Assembly: GCF_900109165.1 (NCBI RefSeq) | Contig: NZ_FNZF01000002.1 | Location: 434,001-498,000 of the forward strand | Length of the DNA: 64,000 bases | Reading direction: 5' to 3' | Source: Bhargavaea ginsengi | GTDB taxonomy: Bacteria > Bacillota > Bacilli > Bacillales_A > Planococcaceae | Shown here: piece after piece, positions 41,842 through 53,000 of the stretch | How the letters are laid out: each line of letters opens with the position of its first letter | Numbering within the stretch: position 1 is the first letter of the stretch | The notes under the pieces: generated by a model | What the model saw: only the letters and a program-made list of their open reading frames with translations | Database searches by the model: none | What the model was told of the DNA's origin: nothing | Position numbers and translations under genes: made by a program

Positions 41842-43143
41842 TTACTCTTTCAGAAGCTGGGTATTCAGCAGGTGTCGTGGGAGAACAGAGGTCGAATCGT
41901 CCCGGTTGAATGCTTCGGGATACCCATAACTGCCATGTTCACTGATATCGAGGCCGGCAAGTTCCTGTTCTTCGGTAACCCTGAGGCCCTTCATGACTGC
42001 TTTCATGCCAAGGAGGAGCAGGAAGGATACGGCAAAAGCGTAACCCGCGGATACCGTGATGCCCATTGCCTGCACTCCCAGCTGTTCAAGACCTCCTCCA
42101 TAAAGAAGGCCTGCCTGCCCGACAACAGCCAGCTCTTGTGTGGCAAAGATACCGGTCGACAAAGTGCCCCATACGCCTGCGATCCCATGAACGGAAAGTG
42201 CAAAAATCGGATCGTCGATTTTCAGCTTTTCAAAGAATCTGACACTGTAGAAAACCATGATTCCTGCAACGGCTCCGATGATGACGGATGCCCATGTTTC
42301 CACAAAGGCACAGGATGCGGTGATGGCAACCAATCCGGCAAGTGTTCCGTTCAACATGGTCGGGATGTCGGATTTTCCCAAAGCCACCCAGGAAATCAGC
42401 AATGCACTGACCGCACCGGCAGCCGCAGCCATCGCGGTATTCAGGGCGACGAATGCGAAGAAGCCGTCTTCGACCCCCAGGGTGCTCCCCGCATTGAATC
42501 CGAACCAGCCGATAAAAAGAATCAGAACTCCCAAAGCTGTGTACACCTGGTTGTGACCGCTGAGATTGTTGGCCGTGCCGTCGCTGTTGTATTTGCCGAT
42601 CCGCGGTTTCAGGAGGATGGTGGCAGCCAGGGCTGCCATGGCGCCTGTCAGGTGAACAACCGTCGATCCGGCAAAGTCCTGTTTGCCGTGCTCAGCAAGC
42701 CAGCCCCCGCCCCAGATCCAGTGGGCGATGACCGGATAGACCAGGACTGAGAACAACACAGCGAAGACGAGGTAGACAGACAGCTTCGCCCGTTCCGCAA
42801 ATCCTCCAAATGCGATGGTCAATGCAATGCCTGCAAAGGCCAGCTGGAAGACAAAGAACGCAACGGTGGAATACGGACTTCCCGCGATTTCCTCACCCGG
42901 GTAGAAGAAATCACTCATCCCGATGAAGAAATTGCTGTTTTCTCCAAAGATGAACCCATAACCCACTGCCCAAAAAACGATTGCAGCAATCCCGAATGAA
43001 AAGATCGTCTTTCCGGCGATATGTCCTGCATTTTTCATACGTGTGGAACCTGCTTCAAGCAGGATGAACCCTCCCTGCATGAAGATCACCAAAATGGCAC
43101 CCAGCATGATCCAGACACTGTTCAGATAAAACAAGTCCGCCAT
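41842..43143 (-). CDS. amt: ammonium transporter (Amt/NrgA family)
   Basis: This 433-residue ammonium channel has about 11 transmembrane helices, the twin pore histidines in VVHLTGAMAA and SVHGIAGVWG, and an N-terminal segment MQGGFILLEAG. It moves ammonium into the cell. ATG 43143 has GGGAGG 7 nt upstream and is chosen over an earlier ATG. No glnK/nrgB PII gene sits beside it, unlike most amt loci. It is next to asnB and carA in the nitrogen cluster. Confidence 0.93.
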   Translation of the reverse strand: MADLFYLNSVWIMLGAILVIFMQGGFILLEAGSTRMKNAGHIAGKTIFSFGIAAIVFWAVGYGFIFGENSNFFIGMSDFFYPGEEIAGSPYSTVAFFVFQLAFAGIALTIAFGGFAERAKLSVYLVFAVLFSVLVYPVIAHWIWGGGWLAEHGKQDFAGSTVVHLTGAMAALAATILLKPRIGKYNSDGTANNLSGHNQVYTALGVLILFIGWFGFNAGSTLGVEDGFFAFVALNTAMAAAAGAVSALLISWVALGKSDIPTMLNGTLAGLVAITASCAFVETWASVIIGAVAGIMVFYSVRFFEKLKIDDPIFALSVHGIAGVWGTLSTGIFATQELAVVGQAGLLYGGGLEQLGVQAMGITVSAGYAFAVSFLLLLGMKAVMKGLRVTEEQELAGLDISEHGSYGYPEAFNRDDSTSVLPRHLLNTQLLKE

Positions 43144-43157
43144 ATCCATTCCTCCCG

Positions 43158-43201
43158 TATTCAATTTTTAAATTGCGATGGGGGCTGTCACCCCCCATCG
43201 T
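43158..43201 (-). terminator. terminator-like hairpin between asnB and amt
   Basis: CGATGGGGG and CCCCCCATCG arms with a 5-nt loop, then GCAATTTAAAAATT. It ends at the asnB stop. It could separate the gltB-asnB unit from amt-carA or lower downstream expression. Confidence 0.6.
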
Positions 43202-45049
43202 TCAGCTGTCTACAATGTCAATGCCGTAATGATCGAACCATGTGTGGATCTGAGAAAGATGGGCAATCAGCTGCGGCGCAGTCATCAACTGGCCAAACCA
43301 GGGAGTCTTGAAGGAGGCACCGTCGGAATTGAGGATTTCTTCAACCTTCCTTCTTGAAATGATTTCCCATAGCGGAGAAGGCTTCCCAAGAATATCTTGC
43401 AGCTTTTCTTTTACAAGCCTCATGTATGCAGGATGATGGGTTTTCGGATACGGACTCTTTTTCCGATAGAGGATGTCTGTCGGAAGGATCCCTTCCATCG
43501 CTCTTCTCAGCAGTCCCTTTTCACGGCCATCGAGCATTTTCATATCCCATGGAATATTCCAGGCATATTCGACAATCCGGTGATCGGCAAACGGGACACG
43601 GACTTCAAGCCCCGCTCCCATGCTCATCCGGTCTTTGCGCTCCAGCAAGGTTGACATGAACCAGGTCATATTCAAGTAAAACATTTCCCTCCGCCGGGCT
43701 TCTGTCGGGTCCTCTCCATCCAAAACAGGCACCTCAGCGATTGTCCGATCATAGCGGTACTGAATATATTCCTTCAGTGATAGCTTTTTCCGCCAATCTT
43801 CCTGCAACAACACTTCTCTTTCTTCCTGAGATGTCATCCATGGGAACCGGCTTTCCTGCAGGAGGTCAGACCTGTGAAACCACGGGTACCCCCCGAAAAT
43901 TTCGTCAGCGCATTCCCCCGAAAGAGCGACGACATGGTCCTGCCTGATCTGTTCACAAAACCATAGGAGAGATGCATCCACATCAGCCATGCCGGGAAGG
44001 TCCCGGACCAGTACCGCCCGGTCCAGACCGTTGACCAGTGTCTGTTGATCAATCACCTTTGAATGATGGTCTGTACCGATGAAGTCCGACACCTTTTCGA
44101 TCCACGGCGCATCCTGATCCGGCTGAAAGACACTTGATTTGAAATAGTGAAGATTCTGTTCATAGTCAATGGAATACGAGTTCAGCCTGCCTCTTCCCTC
44201 TGAACGGAACTGTTCGGACGCCACAGCTGAGATAATACTGGAGTCCAATCCCCCTGACAGAAATGTACACACCGGAACATCTGCGATGAGCTGACGTCGG
44301 ATGGCATCTTTTACGAGGAAAGAAACTCTTTCCAGCGTTTCTGCGAGATCATGGTCATGGTTCCGGCTTTCCACATTCCAGTATCGCCATTTCCGGATAC
44401 CGCTTTTGTCAAAGGTCAGGGCATGCGCAGACGGGAGTTCGTCGATTCCGCGGAAGATTCCGTTTCCCGGACTGCGCGAAGGACCCAATCCGAACACTTC
44501 CCTTAATCCGTCTCGGTCCACTTGCGCTTTGATTTGCGGATGCTTCAGGATCGCTTTGATTTCGGAAGCAAACATCAGGGAGTCGGCACCTGCCAGGTAA
44601 AATAACGGCTTAACGCCCAGCCGATCTCTCGCCAGAAATAGCCGATCCAGCGTTTCGTCCCATATTCCGAAGGCGAAGATCCCGTTCAGCCGCTCCAGGC
44701 ACCGCTCTCCCCATTCGATATAAGCAGTCAGCAGCACTTCCGTATCAGACCGGGAATGAAACGGATAGCCCTTGCCGATCAATTCTTTTCTGAGCTCTTC
44801 CGTATTGTAAAGCTCACCATTGTAGACAATCCGATAAGTGCGGCCCTCTGATTCTTTGGTCATCGGCTGCGCCCCTCCTGCAGGGTCCACGACGGTCAGC
44901 CTTGTGTGGCCAAGCGCCATATGTTTGGAGCACCATGTGTTCAACGCATCCGGCCCGCGTCTTGAAAGGGTGGCGGCCATTGACTGTATCACCGGCACTT
45001 GCTGTCTAAGATCCTGCTTCCAATCTGCCCAACCGGTTATTCCACACAA
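43202..45049 (-). CDS. asnB: asparagine synthetase (glutamine-hydrolysing)
   Basis: The 615-residue enzyme converts aspartate and glutamine to asparagine with ATP. The nucleophile Cys2 follows the start, as MCGITGW. The N-terminal GATase domain is followed by the synthetase domain with the PP-loop SGGLDSS. The start codon is TTG, fixed by the need for Cys2; the ribosome site is weak. It lies 43 bp after glnA, its glutamine source, and is followed by a hairpin, then amt. Confidence 0.93.
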   Translation of the reverse strand: MCGITGWADWKQDLRQQVPVIQSMAATLSRRGPDALNTWCSKHMALGHTRLTVVDPAGGAQPMTKESEGRTYRIVYNGELYNTEELRKELIGKGYPFHSRSDTEVLLTAYIEWGERCLERLNGIFAFGIWDETLDRLFLARDRLGVKPLFYLAGADSLMFASEIKAILKHPQIKAQVDRDGLREVFGLGPSRSPGNGIFRGIDELPSAHALTFDKSGIRKWRYWNVESRNHDHDLAETLERVSFLVKDAIRRQLIADVPVCTFLSGGLDSSIISAVASEQFRSEGRGRLNSYSIDYEQNLHYFKSSVFQPDQDAPWIEKVSDFIGTDHHSKVIDQQTLVNGLDRAVLVRDLPGMADVDASLLWFCEQIRQDHVVALSGECADEIFGGYPWFHRSDLLQESRFPWMTSQEEREVLLQEDWRKKLSLKEYIQYRYDRTIAEVPVLDGEDPTEARRREMFYLNMTWFMSTLLERKDRMSMGAGLEVRVPFADHRIVEYAWNIPWDMKMLDGREKGLLRRAMEGILPTDILYRKKSPYPKTHHPAYMRLVKEKLQDILGKPSPLWEIISRRKVEEILNSDGASFKTPWFGQLMTAPQLIAHLSQIHTWFDHYGIDIVDS

Positions 45050-45092
45050 TTCTGCTCACTCTTTCTAAAATGTTTTCACAGGCTGCCGCGGC

Positions 45093-46418
45093 TCAATATT
45101 GAGTCAGGTACTGTTCCCGCTCCCAAGGGTGGATCTGGGTACGGAACATATCCCATTCGATTTCCTTGGACTCCACGAAGTGTTCAAACAAGTGGCTCCC
45201 CAGGCCATTGATGATGATTTCATCCTCCTTCAGCAGTTCCAGCGCGTGCGCCAAAGTGGAAGGCAGATCGATGATTCCGTTTTCGTTTCTCTCCTTTCTG
45301 GACATGTCGTAGATGTTCTGGTCAATCGGTTCCGGTGCTTCCAGCTGATTCTTAACCCCATCCAGTCCGGCGGACAGAAGGACAGCCATCGCCAGATACG
45401 GGTTTGCGGACGGATCTACGCTTCTTACTTCGACACGGGTGCTTAGCCCCCGCGATGCCGGAATCCGGATGAGCGGGCTCCGATTTCTTCCGGACCATGC
45501 GACATAGCAAGGCGCCTCGTAGCCGGGAACAAGCCGCTTATAGGAATTCACTGTCGGATTCGTGATGGCCGTGAAGCTTGGTGCATGTTTGAGGATTCCC
45601 GCCAAAAAGTGTCGGGCTGTATCGCTCATTTCCATCGCACCTTTCGGATCATAGAACGCATTTTCTTCCCCTTTGAATAAACTCAGGTTGCAATGCATGC
45701 CGGATCCGTTGATGCCGAACAGCGGTTTCGGCATGAAGGTCGCCAGGAGGCCGTGTTTTCTGGCAATCGTTTTGACGACCAGCTTAAATGTCTGGATATC
45801 ATCACAGGCTTTTAGTGCGGACTGATACTTGAAGTCGATCTCATGCTGGCCTGGGGCAACTTCATGATGCGAAGCCTCTACCTCGAAGCCCATTTCTTCG
45901 AGTTCCAGTACGATATCGCGGCGGCAGTTTTCCCCCAGATCTGTCGGCGCCAGGTCGAAATAGCCTCCGCTGTCATTGAGTTCGAGCGTCGGATTCCCGT
46001 TTGCATCCAGTTTGAATAGGAAGAACTCCGGTTCAGGCCCAAGATTAAAGTAGGTGAAGCCCAGTTCTTCCATCTCTTTCAGCACACGCTTGAGGTTGGA
46101 GCGCGGATCCCCTTCAAAAGGCGTTCCGTCGGGATGGGCGATATCACAGATCAGACGGGCAACCTTCCCTTTTTCGGACGTCCAAGGAAAGATGACGAAC
46201 GTCTCCAGATCCGGGCAAAGATACATGTCGGATTCTTCGATCCGTACAAAGCCTTCAATCGAGGAGCCGTCGAACATCATTTTGTTGTCCAGTGCTTTCG
46301 GGAGCTGGCTGACCGGTATTTCTACATTTTTGATCGTTCCGAACAGGTCCGTGAACTGTAGGCGGATAAACCGCACATTCTCTTCCTTCACCAATTCCAT
46401 CACTCGCTGTTTATCCAT
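45093..46418 (-). CDS. glnA: glutamine synthetase type I
   Basis: This 441-residue GSI-alpha enzyme (B. subtilis GlnA is 444) makes glutamine from glutamate, ammonia and ATP. Conserved motifs are [20 protein letters not shown], the ATP-binding [12 protein letters not shown] and the Glu flap region [16 protein letters not shown] 46418 follows AAGGAGCTGGGGG; the longer frame is not supported. Unlike B. subtilis, glnR is not upstream; dapF is, 32 bp away. It is part of the nitrogen cluster. Confidence 0.95.
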   Translation of the reverse strand: MDKQRVMELVKEENVRFIRLQFTDLFGTIKNVEIPVSQLPKALDNKMMFDGSSIEGFVRIEESDMYLCPDLETFVIFPWTSEKGKVARLICDIAHPDGTPFEGDPRSNLKRVLKEMEELGFTYFNLGPEPEFFLFKLDANGNPTLELNDSGGYFDLAPTDLGENCRRDIVLELEEMGFEVEASHHEVAPGQHEIDFKYQSALKACDDIQTFKLVVKTIARKHGLLATFMPKPLFGINGSGMHCNLSLFKGEENAFYDPKGAMEMSDTARHFLAGILKHAPSFTAITNPTVNSYKRLVPGYEAPCYVAWSGRNRSPLIRIPASRGLSTRVEVRSVDPSANPYLAMAVLLSAGLDGVKNQLEAPEPIDQNIYDMSRKERNENGIIDLPSTLAHALELLKEDEIIINGLGSHLFEHFVESKEIEWDMFRTQIHPWEREQYLTQY

Positions 46419-46450
46419 TTCCCCCAGCTCCTTTTCTTTTTTAATTTCAT

Positions 46451-47314
46451 TCAGGCAATGAGTTCTCCTGAGCAAATATAAGCAGCTTCTCCTCTTTTCC
46501 GCACATGCCCCTCTTCATCCCAGATGATCTCCAGGTCACCTCCGGGCAAATGAACGGTGATTGGCTGATAAAGATCAACCAGTCCATTGAGCGATGCCGC
46601 GACTACGGCCGCACAGGCGCCTGTGCCGCATGCCATCGTGATGCCGGATCCCCTTTCCCAGACACGGTACTCGATTTCCCGGGGACCTTTGACTTCCACC
46701 CATCCGACATTCACCCGTTCCGGGAACAGGATGGAATGCTCGATGAGCGGACCCAGGCGCCCAACTTCGGCAGCCTTTACGTCATCAGTGAAGATGATTG
46801 CATGCGGATTTCCCATTGAAATACAGGTGATGCGCAGTAGTTGTTCGCCAAAAGTGTGCAGTTCATCGATTGTCCGGGCTTCCGGATCGCCCTGCATCGG
46901 TATCGCCCCCTTCTGCAGCCCCGGCTTCCCCATGTCCACTGTTACAAAGCTGACATGGTCGTCAACTGTCCGGCCTTCTTCAACTTCTGCGCTGACAATT
47001 CCGCCCAATGTCTCTATCGTGAAATTTCGCCCGCCGGCGTATCCGTGATCGTAAACGTACTTTGCCATGCAACGCAGCCCATTGCCGCAGTTTTTCGCTT
47101 CCGAACCATCTTCGTTGAAGATCCTCATTTTGAAGTCCGCTTTTTCCGAGGAGCCGATCAGGATGATTCCGTCGGAACCGATTCCGAAATTGATCTGTGA
47201 GACTTTCCTGGACAGTGCCGGATACCGGTCTTCTTCCAGGACATTGCCCGGATCATCCAGTTGGTTGAAAATTACATAATTGTTTCCGAGCCCGTGCATC
47301 TTCGTGAACTTCAA
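46451..47314 (-). CDS. dapF: diaminopimelate epimerase
   Basis: It interconverts LL- and meso-diaminopimelate, for lysine and peptidoglycan. The 287-residue enzyme has two catalytic cysteines, in KNCGNGLRC and MACGTGACA, with the family N-terminus [14 protein letters not shown]. The start is TTG 47314 after AAGGAGGTGAG. It follows dapL by 12 bp, so the two consecutive steps of the DapL route are coupled, in the middle of the nitrogen cluster. Confidence 0.95.
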   Translation of the reverse strand: MKFTKMHGLGNNYVIFNQLDDPGNVLEEDRYPALSRKVSQINFGIGSDGIILIGSSEKADFKMRIFNEDGSEAKNCGNGLRCMAKYVYDHGYAGGRNFTIETLGGIVSAEVEEGRTVDDHVSFVTVDMGKPGLQKGAIPMQGDPEARTIDELHTFGEQLLRITCISMGNPHAIIFTDDVKAAEVGRLGPLIEHSILFPERVNVGWVEVKGPREIEYRVWERGSGITMACGTGACAAVVAASLNGLVDLYQPITVHLPGGDLEIIWDEEGHVRKRGEAAYICSGELIA

Positions 47315-47326
47315 CTTCTCACCTCC

Positions 47327-48568
47327 TTAAAAGAAGAACTTGCATGTCTGGAGCCTGCTTCTGATTTCATTCAGGATCATTTGCTCTTCTTCCGGCCCAT
47401 CGGCTTCGAAGGTCACCGAGAATCGCACGTACGATCCCGAATCGTCCCATGGCACGGTTGAAATCGAGTGCTCCTGGATCAGGTAGTGGCTGAACGCTTC
47501 GGCATTCATGAACGTCGGGCCATTCTCCACTCCTGCAGGTGCTTTTACATACAGGAAGAAGGACCCTTTAGGCTTAATGGCGTCCAATCCGCTGTCCTGC
47601 AAGATGGATGACAGTTGATCATGCCTCCTCGAGTACTTTTCAGCCGTTTCAATCGTGATTTCCGGATGGGCCAGCGCATAGGCGGCCGCTTTCTGGATCG
47701 GAATGAACTGGCCTGAATCACTGTTGTCCTTCACCGTTGCAAAGGCGGAAATCAGTCGGGCATTCCCTGTGATAAACCCGATCCGCCATCCGGTCATATT
47801 GAACGACTTGGAAAGCGAATGGAGTTCCACCCCGACATCTTTCGCTCCCGGAACTGACAGGAAACTGAGCGGCTGATTGCCGTCAAATACCAATGCTGCA
47901 TAAGCGGCATCATGGACGACGATCAGTTCATGCTCTTTTGCAAAACGGACAACCTCTTCAAAAAATGAACCGTCGGCCACCGCTCCGGTCGGGTTATTCG
48001 GATAGTTCAGGTACAACAGCTTTGCTTTTTTCAATATTTCTTCCGACAAAGAATGAAGATCCGGCAGAAAACCGTTTTCTTCAAGGAGCGGGAGTTCAAC
48101 AACTTCTCCTCCGAGATATCGGGTATGGGTTCCGAGGACCGGATAACCTGGGGTCGTGACAATCGACACATCGCCGGGATTGATCAGCACTTGAGGCAGC
48201 ATGGCCAGGGCAGATTTTGTCCCGATCACATGATTGATTTCCGTTTCCGGATCCAGGCCGGTCACTCCGAACACTCCTTGCATATAAGCAGCTGCTGCCC
48301 GTCTGAATTCCGGAATCCCGTTGTCGGCATAAAACCGGTTTTCCGGCTTTCTGCACTCGATCATCAGTTCCCTGAGCACACCGTCATCCGCCATGGCATC
48401 CGGCTCTCCGACGCCCAGGTCGATCAATGCTTTGTCCGGATTTTTCTGCAGCGCTTCCCGCTTGGCCCGCTTGATCTTCTCGAACTTGTATACTTCATTG
48501 TCCATCCCGAAACGGGAACCCCCGATCCGTTCGGCAAACCGGTTCTGGATAAAGTCCGCACTCACCAT
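47327..48568 (-). CDS. dapL: LL-diaminopimelate aminotransferase (DapL-like)
   Basis: The 413-residue fold-type I PLP aminotransferase has its Lys in LHSLSKSFNMTGWRIGF. The N-terminal LGVGEPD and FYADNGIPEFRRAAA segments are typical of DapL. It converts tetrahydrodipicolinate and glutamate directly to LL-DAP. ATG 48568 follows GACGGGGG. Its position before dapF supports a DapL rather than an N-acetyl-DAP function, though class I aminotransferases are hard to separate. It uses glutamate made by the preceding gltBD genes. Confidence 0.85.
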   Translation of the reverse strand: MVSADFIQNRFAERIGGSRFGMDNEVYKFEKIKRAKREALQKNPDKALIDLGVGEPDAMADDGVLRELMIECRKPENRFYADNGIPEFRRAAAAYMQGVFGVTGLDPETEINHVIGTKSALAMLPQVLINPGDVSIVTTPGYPVLGTHTRYLGGEVVELPLLEENGFLPDLHSLSEEILKKAKLLYLNYPNNPTGAVADGSFFEEVVRFAKEHELIVVHDAAYAALVFDGNQPLSFLSVPGAKDVGVELHSLSKSFNMTGWRIGFITGNARLISAFATVKDNSDSGQFIPIQKAAAYALAHPEITIETAEKYSRRHDQLSSILQDSGLDAIKPKGSFFLYVKAPAGVENGPTFMNAEAFSHYLIQEHSISTVPWDDSGSYVRFSVTFEADGPEEEQMILNEIRSRLQTCKFFF

Positions 48569-48587
48569 TCTTTTTCCCCCGTCCCGT

Positions 48588-50057
48588 TCATGATGTTTTT
48601 CTTGTGATGTAGTTGTGGCATTCCTCTGCAGCTTCCTTTCCTTCCTGGATCGCCCAGACAATCAGGCTGGCTCCTTTCCGGGCATCTCCGGCTGCAAAAA
48701 CGCCGTCATTCTGAGTCTGATAGGAGGTGCCGATCACTTCGACGTTGGATCGCCGATCGGTTGTCATTCCCAGATTTTCCGTCTCGGCTCCTTCGAATCC
48801 GATTGCAAGCAGCACCAGCTGTGCAGGCCAGACTTTTTCGGTGCCCGGAATCACTTCCCTGATCTTCTCGCCGCCTTTGCCGATGATGGTTTTGATCCCT
48901 GCACTTTTCACCCCGGAAACCCGGTGGCGGTCATCATAAGTAAATTCCAGGGCAGTCGTGGCAAATTCTCTGGGGTCTTGCCCGAACTTGGCAATGGCAT
49001 CTTGCTGGCCCGTATCAACCTGATGGATGATTGGAAACTGCGGCCACGGGTTTTCGGCTGAACGTACGTTCGGGCGTACCGGATAAATATCGAATTGGAC
49101 CAGGCTTCTGCAATTCTGGCGGACTGCAGTTGTCACACAATCCGTCGCGGTATCACCTCCGCCAATTACAATGACGTCTTGATTTTCCGCGGAGATATAT
49201 GCCTGATCCTCAAAGCCGGAGTCCAGGTAGCTTTTTGTATTCAGGTGCAGATAATCCATTGCGTAGTGGATTCCGGCCGATTCTCTTCCGGGAATTTCAA
49301 GGTTTCGTGGTCTAGTCGCACCGATACAGAGGACAACGGCATCGTGCTCTTCCTTTAATTGCTCAAGCGAAACCTGTTTACCGATCTCGATGTTTGTAAC
49401 AAATCGGATGCCTTCCTCCTCCATCAGCCTGATCCTGCGGTCAACCACTTCCTGTTCGATTTTCGTTTTCGGTATCCCGTATGTGAGCAGGCCCCCGACC
49501 CGGTCCGCCCGTTCATAGACGGTCACTTGGTGTCCGTGCTGATTCAGGACAGATGCACACGTCAGGCCCGCAGGTCCCGATCCGATCACCGCCACTTTGT
49601 TTCCTGTGCGCTTAAGCGGTACTTTCGGGAGAACCCATCCTTCTTCAAATGCTTTGTCTATGATTGCCCTCTCGATGTTCTTGATCGTGACCGGCTCATT
49701 GGCAAGCGATGCCACACAGCCACCTTCACACGGTGCCGGACAGGCGCGGCCTGTAAACTCCGGAAACGGGTTGGTGCGGCTGAGCCGCTCGTAAGCCTCT
49801 TTCCACCGTCCCCGGTAAACCAGGTCATTCCATTCGGGAATCAGGTTATAAATCGGACAGCCAGTCGTCATCCCTGCCAGTTCACTGCCGTTCTGGCAAA
49901 ACGGCACCGCGCAATCCATACACCTGGATGCCTGTTCACGCAAAATCCGATCAGGCGGCAAAACGGAAATCTCTCTCCAGTCTTTGATTCGTTCATCGGT
50001 GTCGCGATAGTTGCCGGTGATTCTCCGGTAATCCATGAAACCTGTTGCGCTTCCCAA
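48588..50057 (-). CDS. gltD: glutamate synthase (NADPH) small subunit
   Basis: It supplies electrons from NADPH to GltB. The 489-residue protein has N-terminal cysteine clusters (CMDCAVPFC and GCPIYN) for [4Fe-4S] centres, an FAD site GSGPAGLTC and an NADPH site GGGDTATDC. TTG 50057 is 8 nt after GGAGG and gives MGSATGFMD, matching Bacillus GltD starts; an upstream GTG is rejected. It is 17 bp after gltB. Confidence 0.95.
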   Translation of the reverse strand: MGSATGFMDYRRITGNYRDTDERIKDWREISVLPPDRILREQASRCMDCAVPFCQNGSELAGMTTGCPIYNLIPEWNDLVYRGRWKEAYERLSRTNPFPEFTGRACPAPCEGGCVASLANEPVTIKNIERAIIDKAFEEGWVLPKVPLKRTGNKVAVIGSGPAGLTCASVLNQHGHQVTVYERADRVGGLLTYGIPKTKIEQEVVDRRIRLMEEEGIRFVTNIEIGKQVSLEQLKEEHDAVVLCIGATRPRNLEIPGRESAGIHYAMDYLHLNTKSYLDSGFEDQAYISAENQDVIVIGGGDTATDCVTTAVRQNCRSLVQFDIYPVRPNVRSAENPWPQFPIIHQVDTGQQDAIAKFGQDPREFATTALEFTYDDRHRVSGVKSAGIKTIIGKGGEKIREVIPGTEKVWPAQLVLLAIGFEGAETENLGMTTDRRSNVEVIGTSYQTQNDGVFAAGDARKGASLIVWAIQEGKEAAEECHNYITRKTS

Positions 50058-50074
50058 CGGCCTCACCTCCTGTG

Positions 50075-53000
50075 TTAGTTCAGACTATATTGCAGTTCCT
50101 CACTTTGCCGGGGACTTTCAAGAATCCGTTTATATTCAGTCGGAATCACCCTTACAAACTGCCGGATGTACCGGTTCCAATCATCCAGGATCGACTTGGC
50201 AACCGGACTATCCGTATATCGTGCATGCCTTCCGATTTGCCGTTTCAGGAACTTGATCTCCTCATGATCCCGGGGCTGTTCGAGCGTCACCAGTTCATGG
50301 TTGCAACGGTTGGCGAAATCCTCTCTGTCCTCCGTCAGGATATAAGCAATCCCCCCCGACATGCCGGCTGCAAAGTTATCTCCGACTTCTCCGAGAATGA
50401 TGGCAGTTCCGCCTGTCATGTATTCACAGCCATGATTACCGGCTCCCTCCACAACGACATGAGCCCCGCTGTTCCTGACACAGAACCGCTCGCCTGCAAT
50501 TCCACGGATATAGGCTTCGCCGGAAGTGGCGCCATAAAAAGCGGCATTCCCAATGATCACGTTCTGTTCAGCCTGAAATTTTGAAGCGGTTGGAGGATAA
50601 ATTGCGATCTTGCCTCCCGAAAGCCCTTTTCCGACGTAATCATTGGCTTCGCCTTCCAGGGTAAGGGTCATTCCCTTCGGCACAAATGCACCGAAACTTT
50701 GGCCGGCGGAACCTTTGAAATGGAATTGGAGAGTCTCCTCCGCAAGTCCTTTTCCTCCGGTTTTCCGGGTCAGCTCGCTTCCGAGAAGAGTGCCAACCGA
50801 GCGGTTGATGTTTCTGATTTTCCGCTCCAGACGAATCGGCTTTCCTTCCTCCAAGCACTGTTGGAAGTCAGGAAGCAACTCTTTGCTGTCCATGGTCTGA
50901 TCAATGTGATGGTCCTGCTCTTCCTTCGGCAGGCGGATTTCCGTCTGATAGTGAAAGATCGGAGACAAGTCCAGTTTCTTAGCTTTCCAATGTTCGGTTT
51001 CTGCCTGGCAGAGAAGATCGGTCCGGCCGATCAGTTCTTCCATCGTCCTGAACCCAAGGCGTGCCATGTACTCCCTGATCTCCTCGGCGAAAAAGTGCAT
51101 CAGGCGGACAATATCGTCCGCAGTCCCGAGCATGTTTTTCCGGAGCTGTGGGTTTTGTGTGGCTATGCCGACCGGACAGGTATCGAGGTGACAGACCCGC
51201 ATCATGACGCAACCAAGTGAAACGAGGGGCATCGTGGAAAACCCGTATTCTTCTGCTCCAAGAAGTGCTGCAATGACCACATCACGGCCGCTCATCATCT
51301 TTCCGTCTGTTTCAAGGGTGACTTTTTCCCTCAGGCCATTCAATTTGAGTGTCTGATGGGTTTCGGAGAGTCCGATTTCCCATGGCATGCCCGCATGCTT
51401 GATGCTTGAACGGGCGGCGGCACCGGTCCCGCCGTCAAAACCGCTGATCATGATCACGTCTGCTTTCGCCTTTGCCACACCTGCCGCAATCGTCCCGACT
51501 CCAGCACCGGAGACAAGCTTCACACTGATTCTCGCCTTCGGATTGGTATTTTTCAGATCGTGGATCAGCTGTGCCAAGTCTTCGATCGAGTAAATATCAT
51601 GATGTGGCGGAGGCGAAATCAGTTCAATTCCCGGAGTGGCCCCTCTCGTCTTTGCCACTTCAATCGTTACTTTGTGTCCGGCAAGCTGGCCGCCTTCACC
51701 GGGCTTTGCCCCCTGCGCCATTTTGATCTGGATCTCTTCGCTATTCACTAGATAATGGCTGGTAACCCCGAACCGGCCTGAGGCGACCTGTTTCATTTTG
51801 CTGCACTTGGAATCTCCATTGTCCAAAGGGACGAACCGGCCGGGATCTTCTCCGCCTTCCCCGCTGTTGCTCCGGCCTCCGATCCGGTTCATTGCGATGG
51901 CGATCGCTTCATGGGCCTCCTTGCTGATCGAACCGTATGACATGGCTCCGGTCTTGAACCTCTTGAAAATCGATTCAACCGGTTCCACTTCCTCAAGCGG
52001 TACAGACTCGCCTGACGGTTTGATCTCCATCAGACCGCGGAGTGTCGTCTTCATGCTCAGTTCCTCAGTCAAGAGTCGGCTGTATTTCCTGTAAACTTCA
52101 TATTCTCCGCTGCGGACGGCCTGCTGAAGCAGATGAATCGTTTTCGGCTGGAACAAGTGAGTTTCACCGCCTGCGCGCCATTGGAAGTCAGATCCGCTTT
52201 CAAGAAGCGGTGAGTTCTTCTCCAGCGCCTGTGCGTGCCGAAGCCGGACTTCCTTTTCAAGGTCATCAATCGACAACCCTCCGAGTTTTGAAGGCGTATT
52301 CGGGAAGTAGCGGCTGACCACCTCATCGCTCATTCCGATTGCCTCAAATATTTGAGCTCCCATATAGCTGCGCACCGTTGAGATTCCCATCTTGGACATG
52401 ACTTTCAGTATGCCTTTTGTGATTGATTTCACATAATTGCTTATAGCGAGTTCTTCCGAGATCGATTCTTCCGCGTCTGGAAGCGACTCGAAAACCAAGT
52501 ATGGACAGATCGCATTGGCTCCGTAGCCAAGAAGCGCTGCAAAATGGTGGACTTCCCGCGCTTCACCGGAATCGACTATCAGGCTGGTTTTGTTGCGGAT
52601 CCCCTTCCTGATCAGATGGTGATGTACAGCGGATACGGCAAGTAATGATGGAATGGCGGCAAATTTTCCGCTGACATCCCGGTCGCTGAGGATAAGCAGG
52701 TTACTTCCTTCTTCCACAACAAGCTCTGCCTGTTCGAACAGATTATCCAGTGCATCTTCCATTTTTCCCGAAAGCGGAAAAACAGTGGAAAGAACGGCTG
52801 ATGTTAATGCTCCAGAATTCAATGATTCAATCTTGCTCATCCCGACTGGTGTCAGAATTGGGGTCTTGAGGAGAAGATTCTTTCGATCCATATCCTCTGG
52901 ACAGAGCAGATTGCCGCTGCTTCCAAGCAGTACTTCCATCGAAGTGACCCGTTCTTCCCTAATGGCATCAATCGGCGGATTGGTTACCTGCGCAAATCTC

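Noticed and set aside
41830-42750. 306-codon open frame antisense to amt
   Set aside because: Cys- and Gln-rich shadow of the amt gene with no start signal.
49359-50078. 239-codon open frame antisense to gltD
   Set aside because: Shadow of gltD with no ribosome site or family features.
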